This document shows, one piece after another, positions 24,685-36,769 of a DNA stretch of 64,000 nucleotides (its first letter is position 1; each line of letters begins with the position of its first letter). The DNA lies in the NCBI GenBank assembly GCA_035610835.1, contig CM069454.1, positions 57,828,580 through 57,892,579 on the forward strand, read 5' to 3'. The notes beneath the pieces were generated by a model. It searched no databases and was not told the DNA's origin. It saw nothing but the letters and a program-made list of their open reading frames with translations. A program made the translations under genes and the position numbers. Source of the DNA: Ophiura sarsii. Taxonomy: Eukaryota; Echinodermata; Ophiuroidea; Amphilepidida; Ophiuridae.

Positions 24685-26234
24685 ACAAGCGTCTAGCGAA
24701 CGACCTTGGTAGCACGCCAATCAAATGCTTCAGCTATTGTGTGTTTCAACACAATAGATCCAGATCGCTGTAAATATCGACTTACCAATCCACTCGGCAA
24801 TATCGATAATTCCAATATACTGGCGGCCCGACTGGCGGCGTACTTTGCCACTCTCAGTGCTCAGGGCAGGGTGGATATATCATGGCCCATAAATCGGTTT
24901 AGGTTTGGAGCAAGGAAATTGTTAAATTATTAAAGTGTTTGTATTGTTTGTTTCTTAATTAAATAATAAAACGAACTTGTGTTTTAAATAATAAAACGAA
25001 CTTGTGTTTTAAATAATAAAACGAACTTGTGTTTTAAATAATAAAACGAACTTGTGTTTTAAATAATAAAACGAACTTGTGTTTTAGTTAGATAATAAAA
25101 CGAACTTGTGTTTTAAATAATAAAACGAACTTGTGTTTTATTTTCGATTTTAGTTTAATAAAACATCTATGACTTTAAAAATAAAAATAAATACCCTTTT
25201 CTTTTGGGGCCACACATTTCTTTGGTTTTTTTTCTAGTATTTCAGCAGTCATAACCTTTTTGTTAATGTTTTTAAGAGTTTAGATGTCTATGACAGATTT
25301 GCTACCCTTCAGGACAACGAACCAAAGCTTCAAGGTAGCAAGGGTGATGAAGTTCTAAATGAGGGTTGGTCGCCGCATGAAAAGATCCCGCCAACGAAAT
25401 CTCAAGTACCCCAAGTCTCACGCGATTGGTCATAAAGACCGGTTGTGATTGGCCCGGGTGATTGGTCACCTACACGGCCCGGTACCTACATGTCGTCACA
25501 AGGTAGGCGAAAATGAAAATGTCCCCCGGCCCCATCATGGACATCAAGTAACATAAACCATGTAAAAGCCGTGCAATATATAAATAACATTATAAATGTC
25601 CCTTTTTGATATTCCAATTTTAAAAGAGGGAATAGAATACACGAATATTATTTTCAAGATTGACCAATGAGGTAATGGATGGGTGAAAGAATAAATAAGT
25701 AAAATGTCTTGTTCAAACTTCATTGCCTATGCAAGCACTGTGCCCAGAAAACATAATTTATTAAATAGTTGACTGGTAAGTCAGAGTCCTGTTTAATTAA
25801 TGACAGAGTCAACATGATAAAGCAAAACAAAAACAAAATAAAATAATCTTATAACTAGGTTTTGTAATTATAAATGTCTACCGAGGTCCATTTTTAGATT
25901 TTAGATTTTTTTAAATCACAAGTCTAGGCCAGAAAACTACGAGTCAAAGTTATTTTTGCTGGTTATCTTATTCATTTGTAGCCCTGTATATTAATTGACG
26001 ACACAAAACAGCCAGGGACCTAGTGTTAATTATGCGCCTGCGCAACAGAATCGGTGATCGATTCAGAGCTTTGGCCGCCCGTGTGTGTGTGGATGCATCA
26101 TCAATCTTCCATTGGGGAAAAGTCGATTGGGAATAAGTCGATATTGCATCGATCACTGGATCTATTGTGTTGAAAGACACAATAGCTGAAGCATTTGATT
26201 GGCGTGCTACCAAGGTCGTTCGCTAGACGCTTGT
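24685..26234. mobile_element. hAT-type non-autonomous element with exact 8-bp target duplication
   Basis: GGTTGATA lies directly outside both ends (24677-24684 and 26235-26242). The terminal inverted repeats begin ACAAGCGTCTAGCGAACGAC and match with one mismatch over about 80 bp, including a subterminal CTATTGTG...CACAATAG hairpin. The 1.55-kb interior has no transposase and carries a 25-bp minisatellite. The 8-bp duplication fits hAT; the ends lack the common CAG start, so superfamily is inference. Confidence 0.85.
24960..25141. repeat. 25-bp minisatellite, seven copies
   Basis: The unit AAATAATAAAACGAACTTG, then TGTTTT, is repeated seven times almost without change; one junction has an altered spacer (GTTAGATAATAA). 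It lies wholly inside the hAT-type element at 24685-26234. Confidence 0.9.
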
Positions 26235-26299
26235 GGTTGATAGATGCAAAAGTGATTTTTTTTTTCTTCTTCTTCACATTTCACAACACAATAGATATA

Positions 26300-26920
26300 C
26301 CGTATTATCCGTATTATCCCTATTAAGCGCCCAGGGCGGTTAGCAAAGTCATTTTGGGTGGGCGCTTATTATGTTACCTTTTTTAAACTCATTTGTTGTA
26401 CTAAATAAAATGTACAAGTGTTCATTTGAAGATGCTGACCATTTGATGGTCATTTGAAGATGCTGACCATTTGATGTACTAAATACAACGTATAATTGGT
26501 AATTTGAGAAAGCTCAAATGAAATATGTGACCATCGCGTCAAAAAGGAAATGTTGTCGGCAAACACTGTTCTGAGATAGAGGCCAATATATTTGGTGAAA
26601 TATAAAGAAAATAATAGAAATAAATATGCTTCTTCAACTCATATCTTGTGATTAAAAAGTCCCATCACCTTCAACATGGTATCATTTTCAAGCTTAAAAT
26701 GTGTTCTTTCAAGGGATGACAATAACTCATAATTGATTCATGCCACCAACATGTCCATTTTGATGTGACGGGTCACATATATGTATAACATTAGTGGTCA
26801 TTTGAGGATGCTGACCATTTGAAAAGGTGGGCGCTTATAAGAGATTATTTGTTGTTAGTCATTGAGAAAAACAGGGGTGGGCGCTTATAAGGTCCTGGGC
26901 GCTTAATAGGGATAATACGG
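26300..26920. mobile_element. TA-flanked MITE ending CCGTATTATCC, 621 bp
   Basis: It is flanked by TA at 26298-26299 and 26921-26922. The right end GGGATAATACGG is the complement of the left, which has a small local duplication of CGTATTATC. GGGCGCTTAT-type motifs recur inside near both ends. There is no transposase. It begins 57 bp after the target duplication of the previous element. Confidence 0.8.
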
Positions 26921-27608
26921 TACATTTACATAAACATAATTACTTAATATTAGGTGTTACAGATTGCAGATGTTATTTTGTATGTAATTCATGAAATATG
27001 TAAAAACAAAGTACAAAAATACAATTTTATAGTTTTACAATGACTACTTTGGCTTACAAAATAGAGATATCTAAATACTAAATTACTATCATATTGTTTT
27101 TAAACAAAGTGATAACAATTGGGTAATAAGTGCATTATTGATTAGGCCAAGAAAAAAAAGAAGATCTGTCTCGCATACCCAGCGCAAGTGTGCACTAAAC
27201 TAAATGGGGCATCCCCTACCCTTAAAAGAGGTGTTCAAAAATAGAATCGGAAAGTATGCATGGCAAAATCTTCAATTTATAAGACTTGACAGCAATACAA
27301 TTGCTTAAAATGCCTAGGATTTTTGATTAATTAAGATTAATGGGACATCACCAGTCCTACATGCACCCTGACTATAAACTGTGAATATCATCTAGGTAAA
27401 TTTTGAGAGATCTTTCAAATTTGTGTTTTTTACTGGAAACATTGGCAATTACGGTGACATTTCCAAGCTTGTCAGAGATATAGTCTGCTCCATGACCATT
27501 TTTTGAAAAACCGAGCAGGCTACCCTCCCTATTTTCTGCACTTTTTGGTGAGAACGTGTGATCAGCTTGAAGACTCTACAAGGACAAAATTTGCAATTTA
27601 GTGGTCTA

Positions 27609-27932
27609 ATGGGGCAATCACATGTATCCGTGTGAGCTGGGCGGCCCCTTACCGTCTTATAGAAAAACAACAGAGTCCAACACGGTGAACAATCAGCAAA
27701 AAATGTCAACGGCCGCATTGATTTTTTTTTGTCACCGGGTTCATACTGTTCTATACCGGGTCCTTATCGGCCTGGAACCGGGCTCACATTCCGCTCACAT
27801 TCCGGGAACCTCTGTAAAATACATTTGTACTCACATGTATCCGTGTGAGCTGGCCGGCCCATTACCGTGTGACAAATTGGTGCAGACGGTAAGGGGCCGC
27901 TCAGCTTACACGGATACATGTGATTGCCCCAT
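27609..27932. mobile_element. TA-flanked palindromic MITE, 324 bp
   Basis: It is flanked by TA at 27607-27608 and 27933-27934. Ends ATGGGGCAATCACATGTATC and the complement are exact; a third copy of CACATGTATCCGTGTGAGCT is internal near 27833. It is largely self-complementary and non-coding. Confidence 0.85.
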
Positions 27933-27946
27933 TAAACATAGTTATA

Positions 27947-28652
27947 CAGGGTGTCAGAATGAACTGTACCGTGTTTCTAAAATACATAAAAAATAAAAAA
28001 TGATTATTGTTTTAAATTTGAACACCTGCAATATAAAGGTGAACATGTTTCATATTATTATATGTTGATTTCATTGAGATATCTCTTTTTGTTCTCGTGT
28101 GGCAAGACATAATCAAAAATCGATGAAAAACGTGTTTTCAATTTCAATCAATCCTCTCTTCCATTATCCCTAACATTTCAAATAATGTAGCCCAAACCAC
28201 ATAAGTATTATTCAAAACTCCCGCCAAAGAGAGTAAAGTTAAAACCACCCAAGCAAAACGAATCCCGTTTATTTGCAGATTAAAATTCAAAATTTATCTC
28301 AAAATGTCACCTACAAAAGTATGCAAATAATAAATAGTTATACAAGTGATGTGAAAAGTTGAGATATGGCGACCAAAAATAAACCCTGTCCTATGGACGA
28401 ATGAATATCTCAGGTAGGGTTAGTAATTTCACAGATTTTTTAAATTGATCATTTCGACCAAAATTGAAATCTACCTTATTTAACAGAAAGTCTGTATTTT
28501 CCATCAGAAATGTCCGATTTTCAAAATTTAAAATTCGTATGAAAGCTGGGCGTTTGAACAAGATAAATATAAAAACGGTTTGAATAATATCAATCGAATT
28601 CATACCGTAATAAATCATATTGCCTCGGTACAGTTCATTCTGATACACCCTG
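27947..28652. mobile_element. TA-flanked MITE with CAGGGTGT ends, 706 bp
   Basis: It is flanked by TA at 27945-27946 and 28653-28654. The left end CAGGGTGTCAGAATGAACTG and the right end's complement match apart from one base. The CAGGGTGT start is shared with the element at 54049-54729. It lies 12 bp from the preceding MITE. Confidence 0.8.
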
Positions 28653-28750
28653 TATATCAGTATTTTTGTACATATCCATGAAGCTCTAATTAGTAGTGTG
28701 CACTCTTAAGCAAGATTTGACCCTTGACCCTGTATATAAATTAAACCAGA

Positions 28751-30694
28751 TTAGCTAATGGTGCCGGTTGCCCTTGCGGGGACTGAATGTGGAAATGAGC
28801 TGGATTCAGGAATTACAGGTGTATTGGCTGAGCGGGAAGGCGTTGAAGAGTTGGATTGCACTGTTGAGGGTGTGCTTGTAGAGCGTAACATTGAAATGGA
28901 ACCAGATTGGCGAATGGTGGTTGCCCTTGCGGGGACTGAATGTGGAAATGAGCTGGATTCAGGACTATTGGCTGAGCGGTAAGGGGTTGAAGAGTTAGAT
29001 TGCGCTGTTGAGGGTGTGCCTGCAGAGCGTAACGTTGAAATGGAACCATATTGGCGAATGGTGGTTGTCCTTGCGGGGACTGAATGTGGAAATGCGCTGG
29101 ATTCAGGAATCACAGGAGTATTGGCTGAGCGGGAGGGCGTTGAAGAGTTGAGTTGCGCTGTTGAGGGTGTGCTTGCATAACGTAACTTTGAAATAGAACC
29201 AGATTGGCGAATGGTGGTTGCCCTTGCGGGGACTGAATGTGGAAATGAGCTGGATTCAGGACTATTGGCTGAGCGGGAAGGCGTTGAAGAGTTAGATTGC
29301 GCTGTTGAGGGTGTGCCTGCAGAGCGTAACGTTGAAATGGAACCATATTGGCGAATGGTGGTTGCCCTTGCGGGGACTGAATGAGGAAATGCGCTGGATT
29401 CAGGAATCACAGGAGTATTGGCTGAGCGGGAAGGCGGTGAAGAGTTAGATTGCGCTGTTGAGGGTGTGCTTGCCCAGCGTAACATTGAAATGGAACCAGA
29501 TTGGCAAATGGTGGTTGCCCTTGCTGGGACTGAATGAGGAAATGCGCTGGATTCAGGAATCACAGGAGTATTGGCTGAGCGGGAAGGCGGTGAAGAGTTG
29601 GATTGCACTGTTAAGGGTGTGCTTGTAGAGCGTAACCTTGAAATGAAACCAGATTGGTGAATGGTGGTTGCCCTTGCGGTGACTGAATGTGGAAATGAGC
29701 TGGATTCAGGAATCACAGGACTATTAGCTAAGCGGGAAGGCGTTGAAGAGTTGGATTGCGCTGCTGCGGGTGTGCCTGCAGAGCATAACATTGAAATGGA
29801 ACCAGATTGGCGAACGGAGGTTACCCTTGCGGGGACTGAATGTGGAAATGAGCTGGATTCAGGAATCACAGGAGTATTGGCTGAGCGGGAAGGCATTGAA
29901 GAGTTGGATTGCACTGTTGAGGGTGTGCTTGTAGAGCGTAACATTGAAATGGAACCAGATTGGCAAATGGAGGTTGCCCTTGCGGGGACTGAATGTGGAA
30001 ATGAGCTGGATTCAGGAATTACAGGAGTATTGGCCGAGCGGGAAGGCGTTGAAGAGTTGGATTGCACTTTTATGGGTGTGCCTGTAGAGCGTAACGTTGA
30101 AATGGAACCAGATTGGCAAATAGTGGTTGCCCTTGCAGGGACTATATGTGGAAATGAGCTGGATAGGGGAATCACAGGAGTATTGGCTGAGCGGGAAGGC
30201 GTTGAAGAGTTGGATTGCGCTGTTGAGGGTGTGCCTGCAGAGCGTAACATTGAAATGGAACCAGATTGGCGAATGGTGGTTGGAACTGAACGAGTAGCTG
30301 TTCGAGTGGGAACAATAAATGTTGTGACATCCGATGATATGTTGTATTCAATAAGATATTCAGGGTAGACCTGGCTTGTCTCAAATATAACAAAGATTGA
30401 TGGATCGCTGTCGTCATCGACGCAAGAGTCGTGAAGATCCTTGCCTGGTTTGGATGGATCTTTTGGTGGAGGACGCTTCATATCAGGATTACCTGTGATG
30501 TACGATCCTACCAGGACTCGAACAAGAAACATCCTGCGGATGTTGTTCTCCAGCGCTGTGTACAAGTTGGAGTAGCTAGCCTTGCAATGGAAATAGCTGC
30601 CATGACCATAAAGAGTCCCCACGTTAAAGCCGCTAATACGGAAATCAAAGTTTTGCAGACATATCGCCTCTTCCTTTTCATCTTTTCTCTTTTT
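28751..30694 (-). pseudogene. Exon E' of copy 2: PARP core lacking the catalytic His, with expanded repeat tail
   Basis: The acceptor is ACACAG|A at the same place as in copy 1. After 27 bp it joins the equivalent of copy 1 position 9540, so 55 bp are gone, including the LWHGT motif. The Tyr (GHGSYF) and Ile (DPSIFVIFE) motifs and YPEYLIEY remain, but in a frame that does not fit the phase-2 end of exon D'. That downstream frame stays open to the stop at 28753-28751, across ten 51-residue repeats. The C-terminus reads RATGTIS, without the basic run or CaaX box. Confidence 0.8.
28754..30268 (-). repeat. Coding minisatellite: ten units of ~153 bp in exon E'
   Basis: Units read QSGSISMLRS, then STPSTVQSNSSTPSRSANTP, then VIPESSSFPHSVPARATTIR with substitutions. 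Two units (the seventh and ninth) are three residues shorter, and units 7-8 and 9-10 look like a two-unit duplication. All length changes are multiples of three, so the frame is kept. Copy 1 has a single diverged counterpart (QSGSISTPHSTAQSNSLSHS) at about 10117-10176. Confidence 0.9.
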
Positions 30695-31882
30695 CTGTGT
30701 CAAAAACAAAAACAGAAATAATTTTTTTAAAAAGTATAAATATCATCGGTATGTACTTCCATGCCGTATATCATCAAATAGCACACAATGAAAAACGTGG
30801 ATAATTTTTTACATGTTCATACAAAAAAAAATTTGTTCAAATTAATTTTCATAAAAAGTGGTGATTTTCCACTAACATATGGCCCCTTGAAACATTGATT
30901 TGCTTGGAATAAGCAGGGTTGTTTAAGCAGCGCATCTGAATGATCGGATAAGTTTTTTGTAGCTAATGATATCACATAATTAAAGACACAGAGGCGTAGC
31001 TATAACAAGCAGTGGAGGTGCAGGCATCATAATTTACTGGGGTGGGGTTTTTGGGGGGTGTTGAGGATGATTTAGGGGGTGGTCACTGACAACTATCTAA
31101 TACACATGTTCTATAGTAGACTTGGCATATAGGGGCACTAATATTTTTGATATATTCATATCAAAACATTTTGAGCTAAAAGTTACTATCATTCAGTTGT
31201 TGTACACACCCCAATGTCACATATCCGCCAGTTTTTTATGTGACTTTTGGTGGGTTTATTATTGAAATTGTACAATAGAAACTGAGTGTGTTGATTTGAA
31301 AAGGTATAAAACGTTTATGCACTTATCAATTGCAAGCCCGGCCCCCAGGGACCTGTGGCATGGCGGGGACCATGCGAGGACCGTACACGAGTGTACAAAA
31401 AATGATGCCCGGCTATGCGGGGGAGTGTACGCGGACGTACAAACTGTGCCCCCGCTAGCCGGGGCGTGTAGCGGGGACGTACGCTAAGGTACACAAATGT
31501 ACACCCCGGGCGCTTGCTATAAATAAGCTAGAGATTCGATGCGCTTAACAAAATAAGCCTAATAACACATAGAGAACACATAGAAATGTATTCCGTTCGG
31601 ACTGTAACCGGGTGAATACTTTGTCCTGGGAAATGGGTGGCCGGGACTGTACAGGCTTTGTCCCGGCCAAGGGGGGCCTGGACCGTAGCGGGGACGTACA
31701 ACAAATGGTGCCCGGCCCTGCGGGGACCGTGCACGATTGTACCCGGGACGTCACATGGGCAATTTGTACATCCCGGCCCTAATCCCCGCTATCCCCGGAT
31801 CCCCCTGGGCCAGGGATGCAATTGATAAGTGCATTACAAAATGTTAAAAAAGGTCGGTGAGCCAGAAGGTTTACACACTCAC
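30695..31882 (-). other. Intron D'-E' of copy 2
   Basis: It is a GT-AG intron of about 1.2 kb, against 4.1 kb in copy 1. It contains a GTAC-rich element (31318-31833) and a GAGGCGTAGCTA stretch near 30991 matching copy 1. It lacks the DR1 array and the CAACAGTTG element of copy 1. Confidence 0.6.
31318..31833. mobile_element. GTAC-rich GC-rich element, copy 2 of 3 (most complete)
   Basis: Terminal inverted repeats begin TGCACTTATCAATTGCA on the left and end TGCAATTGATAAGTGCA on the right. TA precedes the left end and TTA follows the right. The interior is CCCCG-rich with many GTAC tetramers, such as GGACCGTACACGA and GGGACGTACGCTA. There is no transposase; apparent long open frames are repeat artefacts. 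Confidence 0.75.
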
Positions 31883-32097
31883 CTATAATAATCTTCCCAC
31901 AATTCCACATTCTGTACACGTTTTACAGCCAGTATGTTCACATCGTCCATAGTTTCTAGGAACATCTGCTCCACTGTCAGGTATTCCTCCTCTTTGGAGT
32001 GTAGCTGGATCAACTTGGGCTCCGAGCTTGTAGGCATGCCTTTCATAACCCAGGTTTTCGGCAAAATTCCCTCATTAGACCTGCCTTGGGTTTTCTG
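31883..32097 (-). CDS. Exon D' of copy 2: N-terminal half of PARP domain
   Basis: It is 215 bp, the same length as exon D of copy 1. It encodes LPKTWVMKGM, EEEYLTVEQMFLETMDDVNI and VKRVQNVELWEDYYR. It ends in phase 2 at TATAG|GTGAGT, a strong canonical donor. Confidence 0.85.
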
Positions 32098-32492
32098 CTG
32101 CCTTGTGTAAAAAGAGGAATGTTGGAAAAGATTGTATAAGGCAAAGAAAAAAAGAAATACTGTTTTATGGCCCAACCGACACATTTTTTTAGAAATTGGT
32201 AAACAAAACAAAAATATTGCTTGTTTAAAAAAAAGGCACATTTTTTCACATTTTGGGGATTTGTTATGGTCATTTTGAAGGAAAAACAAAGCAACAAAAA
32301 ATAAGCCCCATGGACCGAGCGGTCCATTTCCCGAAGAACAGGGTGGCGTGTTTTCGTTGCCTAAAGGGGATTGTTGATTCTGTATTCAGGACTTAGCCTT
32401 GACATCTTATAGCCACATCAAATGGATGCATTTGCCTGGACTATAATATGTTAACAGATTTTAACAATAACAAACAATATGTTAAAAGCCTA

Positions 32493-32743
32493 TGGTCCGT
32501 ATGCACAAAAGAGTTAGACCGGGTCTAAAGTTAGACCTGGTCTAATTGAAATTTATTCATGCCTCAAAAGATGTTGTGCATTTTCATGATGTGCTATTTT
32601 TGAACTTTGCATCCAAATCTTTACAATTTGTTAGCTAATTTGAAAAGGAAATGTAAGTAAAGGTGTGCATTTCACAAAACTAAAATCCACTTAGACCAGG
32701 TCTAACTTTAGACCCGGTCTAACTTTTTTGTGCATACGGACCA
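32493..32743. mobile_element. Palindromic MITE with TGGTCCGTATGCAC ends, ~251 bp
   Basis: Left and right ends are near-perfect inverted repeats of about 50 bp, including GTTAGACCGGGTCTAA, itself palindromic. TA precedes the left end and TG follows the right. Confidence 0.8.
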
Positions 32744-34126
32744 TGAGTTCTATTTGTGGTATGTGAACAATCTATATTGCTGTCTAATACAGTATTACTA
32801 AATTGAGATAGACAATGTTAGAACATTTCTAGATGTAAATGATAAAGGATTAGTTTTGTTATTCTAACCCCAAGATTGTGTGGTACAGGTGAGTGCAATA
32901 GGAGCAACAGGTAACAGCCGACAAGTGCATCATTTTGATATGACTGGACACATATGTGTCACATGGTCATTTTCTAGCAACTTGGTTTTTTTCTATGGCG
33001 GAGAGCTTCATAATCTACCGAGTGTTGGACTGTTTACATTTTTCAGAAATTCCGTCTAGAACTACAGTAATAGTATTTATTTTAAAGTCGGCAAGTTTAA
33101 ACGCAACACTAAAAATTGAAACTGACAATTCAAAGGTATACACAAAATCTTTTAAATGCTCTAATAATAAAACTACATTGTTATGTCACACAGAATAGCT
33201 TGTCATATGAAAAGGACTTTTGATATGAACCTAGTTTTTGCGATATTATTAACAATTATAAGTTCTTCACTTTCAAAATCTTTACAATGCATTGTCGGAA
33301 TTCACAAGTGGTTACCATGGTAACAATGTCATTTTACGTAACATTTTACACATAGCATTTTACACATAAAATTTGATAAACAAGGTTCAGAAAAGTACTA
33401 AAATAAACTTAACTTCTGGAATTTGTTAGGAATATTTTGGTATGACCCAGATATATTAATATTAACACTAGCGACTTCCGATGGGTTTTCCCATACCACC
33501 ACACATATGTAATCATGGCTAGATATACTGCTACCACCTCCTAAACTTAACCAAACAATGAATTTAACACACCATTAACAAATATTGATAAAAAAAACAT
33601 GATAACATTTCAATCCTATTACTGTCACATAATCCGGACCAAACTGCCGCATGTGACCGGCCACCAGTTTTGATACTTTTCAACAAGCTTGATATACCGT
33701 TAGAGTCATTCCCATTTTGTCCTTTTGCAATTTGTCCTTTCTAATGGTATCAGTTTAGGGTTATGGGTTGGAGGGCTATTGCGTTTATTATAACGTTAGG
33801 GTTGGTTTTCATAATGAAAACTAGCCAGCATCTGCTCCAACAAAACTTTGCACGCCCCATTTCCCATTGAAACCGCTCGAAAATGTAACCTCTTTTTCGC
33901 AAAATCTTCCTTAAATACACAAACGCAATATTTCCTCAAATTGGGATTATGAAACAAGACACTTGAAGCTTTACTCTCGACTAAATATTGTTACGATTGA
34001 AGCTAGCACAACGAAGCACTGATTCTTTTTAACCCGAAAACCCTCCGATTTTTTCATGTGCAGTAGTGAAAATTTACCATTTTAAAGCTCTAAATTGACC
34101 ACCCCGTCCAACTCTGGTTAGCGTAA

Positions 34127-34580
34127 TGCACTTATCAATTCAACAAGCCCGGCCCCGGGGACCCGGGGCATGGCGGGGACCATGCGGGGACCATACACGA
34201 GTGTACACAAAACGCTAGCCGGGGCGTGTAGCGGGGACGTACGCTAAGGTACACAAATGTACACCCCGGGCGCTTGCTATAAATAAGCTAGAGATGCGAG
34301 GCGCTTGACGGAATAAGCATAATAACACATAGGGAACACATAGAAATGCATTCCGGTATGTTTGCAGAAAGAAATAAGCGACATTGGAACTGTAGCCGGG
34401 TGAATACTTTGTCCTGGGAAATGGGTGGCCGGGACTGTACACTTTGTCCCGGCCAAGGGGCCGGGACTGTAGCGGGGACGTACACAAAATGGTGCCCGGC
34501 CCTGCGGGGACCGTACACGATTGTAGCCGGGACGTCACATGGGCAATTTGTACGTCCCGGCCCTAATCCCCGCTATCGAA
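34127..34580. mobile_element. GTAC-rich element, copy 3 of 3 (right end truncated)
   Basis: It starts TGCACTTATCAATTCAACAA and runs parallel to the element at 31318-31833 through CCCCGGGCGCTTGCTATAAA and CACATGGGCAATTTGTAC. It stops in TAATCCCCGCTATC before the terminal repeat. Both copies lie in introns of gene copy 2. Confidence 0.75.
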
Positions 34581-35181
34581 ATGATATAAATAACTGACAA
34601 TATAATATTTCGAATTATATAAGGTTCGGCCTGATTGGCCTTATAACAACGAAGCACAACTGTTAGTTAAATTAATTAAAGCACTAATTTCCCGTTTGTT
34701 GACGTCTTGAAAGCATGCGAAAAATAGAGTTACAATGCAAAACTCGGTCTGTGTGCATAGTATGCGTTAATGCATGGTGATTTTCTATTGTTATCAAATT
34801 TAGAAGGTTAACCCTCCCTGACTACTGCACACAGAGCTGGAACTAGATCTTTTGATCAAAATCATGCCAAAGTTTTCATTATCCCCCCCCCCCCCATTGA
34901 AAAGGGGTATAGTATGTAGTAACTGCTGAAGACCACATTTTTGGCCCGCTTCTGCCCCCCCCCCCCCCCCATTCAGCCTGCATCATCTCTGAAGACCCCC
35001 AAATCCCCATTTTTATTGATAATTCAAAAATCATGAACATTTCAGTTCTAAACCTCACCATCTTCAGTTACACTTTGACAGACAAGCGTGCGAAAGTTAT
35101 GAAATATCTTTACGAATTGTGATTCTTACTATTATAGTTCTAAGGTCTAATGATGTATTATGATGAAATAAAGTACCTTAC

Positions 35182-35403
35182 AAGTTCCCATCGATCGGAC
35201 TCCGTCTGAAACTTTGGCCTTCTGCGCACACTCCTCTGTGTCTTGTAATGGACATTTTGATACTGCATGGTTTTAAAGTTGAGTTGGTAGTTGTTCTCAT
35301 GGGTGGAGAATGGGAACATCTTATCACCATGTCCTGTCAGATAATCCTCATACGCTCTCTCTAAGGTGTCCCCATCTACATCACTTGTAGCGTCTTTGGC
35401 AGA
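35182..35403 (-). CDS. Exon C' of copy 2: intact WWE2 exon
   Basis: The acceptor is TTTTCAG|TCT and the donor CTT|GTAAGG. The 222-bp exon is open throughout (SAKDATSDVDGDTLERAYED, then ENNYQLNFKTM, then SVRRRPKF). It is phase 0 at both ends and shows what the broken exon of copy 1 should look like. Confidence 0.85.
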
Positions 35404-35799
35404 CTGAAAATAGAAGATGTAGAATATCATCAGAACATGCTTAGAACTTACCACACTTTTCACCCAGCTATTGGTTTTACCGTATACAAAACAGATTTTT
35501 CAGAAACCTTTCCAAGGCTTTCAAGGTCTAGCTCAAAGATTACTGAACTATTACCAGGCATATTTGTACTCATTTCAATGCATTCCTCATGGTGATTTCA
35601 AATATGGCAATGCAATTTAATAATTTTGACATTATGAAACATTTTGTGAAATGTTGGAATGTTGTCTGCAGATGCGTACCTCGTGGAAACGGTTAAAATA
35701 ATGACTCTTACTATTATTATGAAGCTCTACCCTAACACTCCCAGGGATAAAACTTTTAAGAGGGTAGAAATGGGCGTAATTCTGCGGGCAAAATTTGCC

Positions 35800-35885
35800 A
35801 TGCCGGCTGTGGGATTTGAACCCAGGGCCATGTAGGAGCCCATGCCTCAGTCCACTTTGCCAGTGAGTCGCACGTCCAAATTCAA
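35800..35885 (-). mobile_element. tRNA-derived SINE
   Basis: The minus strand reads GCGACTCACTGGCAAAGTGG and, downstream, GGGTTCAAATCCCACAGCC, resembling A- and B-boxes of a tRNA gene. There is no complete cloverleaf evidence, so a SINE head is preferred. Confidence 0.55.
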
Positions 35886-36204
35886 CAATTCTGTCGGCAT
35901 TGATCATCCGTCATGATCGTCTGGGGAGATAGACTGAGGGTTGGTGCCAGCATAATTTTCACATGGGATAGGCTGTAGGGTTAAACATCTTATACATATA
36001 GCTATTTGTTTCACAATGTAGTAGTGTTGTGACCAGTCCCTAACTTCAAGCCATAAGTCATAAAAACACTAACACCTCAAGTCATTTTAATATATTTTTG
36101 ATCGGGATAATGTCATTACATTTAGGGCAATTCACTGGGCAAACCCTGCAAAGCAGTCACCTTTGTAATCTTCCTGGGGGTGGGGAATGGGCAACTATGA
36201 TATA

Positions 36205-36769
36205 CAGTCCTCAAAAAAAGTAACTGACTGGGTAATAAATATACTCATAACTCCAAAACTGTAGCTCCTACGTACACATAATAAATTATAAAGTTGTAAG
36301 GAATTCTCTTTTCTTCAATTTGAGATATTACACATGAAGATTGAATGAATATTAACTCAAATATGAGTCCAAAACCAAAACCAAGTCAGTTTTTCATTTT
36401 AACACTTAGGTTTTGAACACGCTTGACCGTGTGACAGGTATGTGTATGAGCTGCATTGATCAATTGAAGCATCCCAAGTCCTCATCTAACTATCAACCCG
36501 TGAGTTATACTACCAGTTAATCAATAATCTGCCTGTTGCTAGTCTGAGGCTGCGTGTCGACGAACAAAATGTTAAAATGAAAAACTGACTTGGCTTTGGT
36601 TTTGAACTCATAACTGAATTAATTTTCATTCAATCTTCACGTGGAATATCTCAAATTGAAGAAAAGAGATTTCCTTACAACTTTATAATTCAATATTTTT
36701 ACGTAAGAGCTATAGTTTTTGAATTGAGAGCATATTAATTACCTGGTCAGTTACTTAATTTGAGGACTG
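36205..36769. mobile_element. TA-flanked MITE, 565 bp, with an empty site in copy 1
   Basis: It is flanked by TA at 36203-36204 and 36770-36771. Ends CAGTCCTCAAAAAAAGTAAC and the complement of the right end match, with arms of about 200 bp. The corresponding intron in copy 1 (near 3378-3390) runs through without it, so it inserted after the gene duplicated. Confidence 0.85.

Larger units (their letters stand above)
32098..35181 (-). other. Intron C'-D' of copy 2
   Basis: This 3.1-kb GT-AG intron holds the palindromic MITE at 32493-32743, a GTAC-rich element from 34127, and C runs near 34885 and 34957. No coding exon was recognised. Confidence 0.55.

Noticed and set aside
29661..30368. Plus-strand open frame of 235 codons
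   Set aside because: It is the antisense shadow of the coding minisatellite in exon E' of PARP copy 2.
28751..30694. Copy 2 as an active PARP
   Set aside because: The catalytic His motif is deleted and the downstream frame does not match the upstream exon phase.
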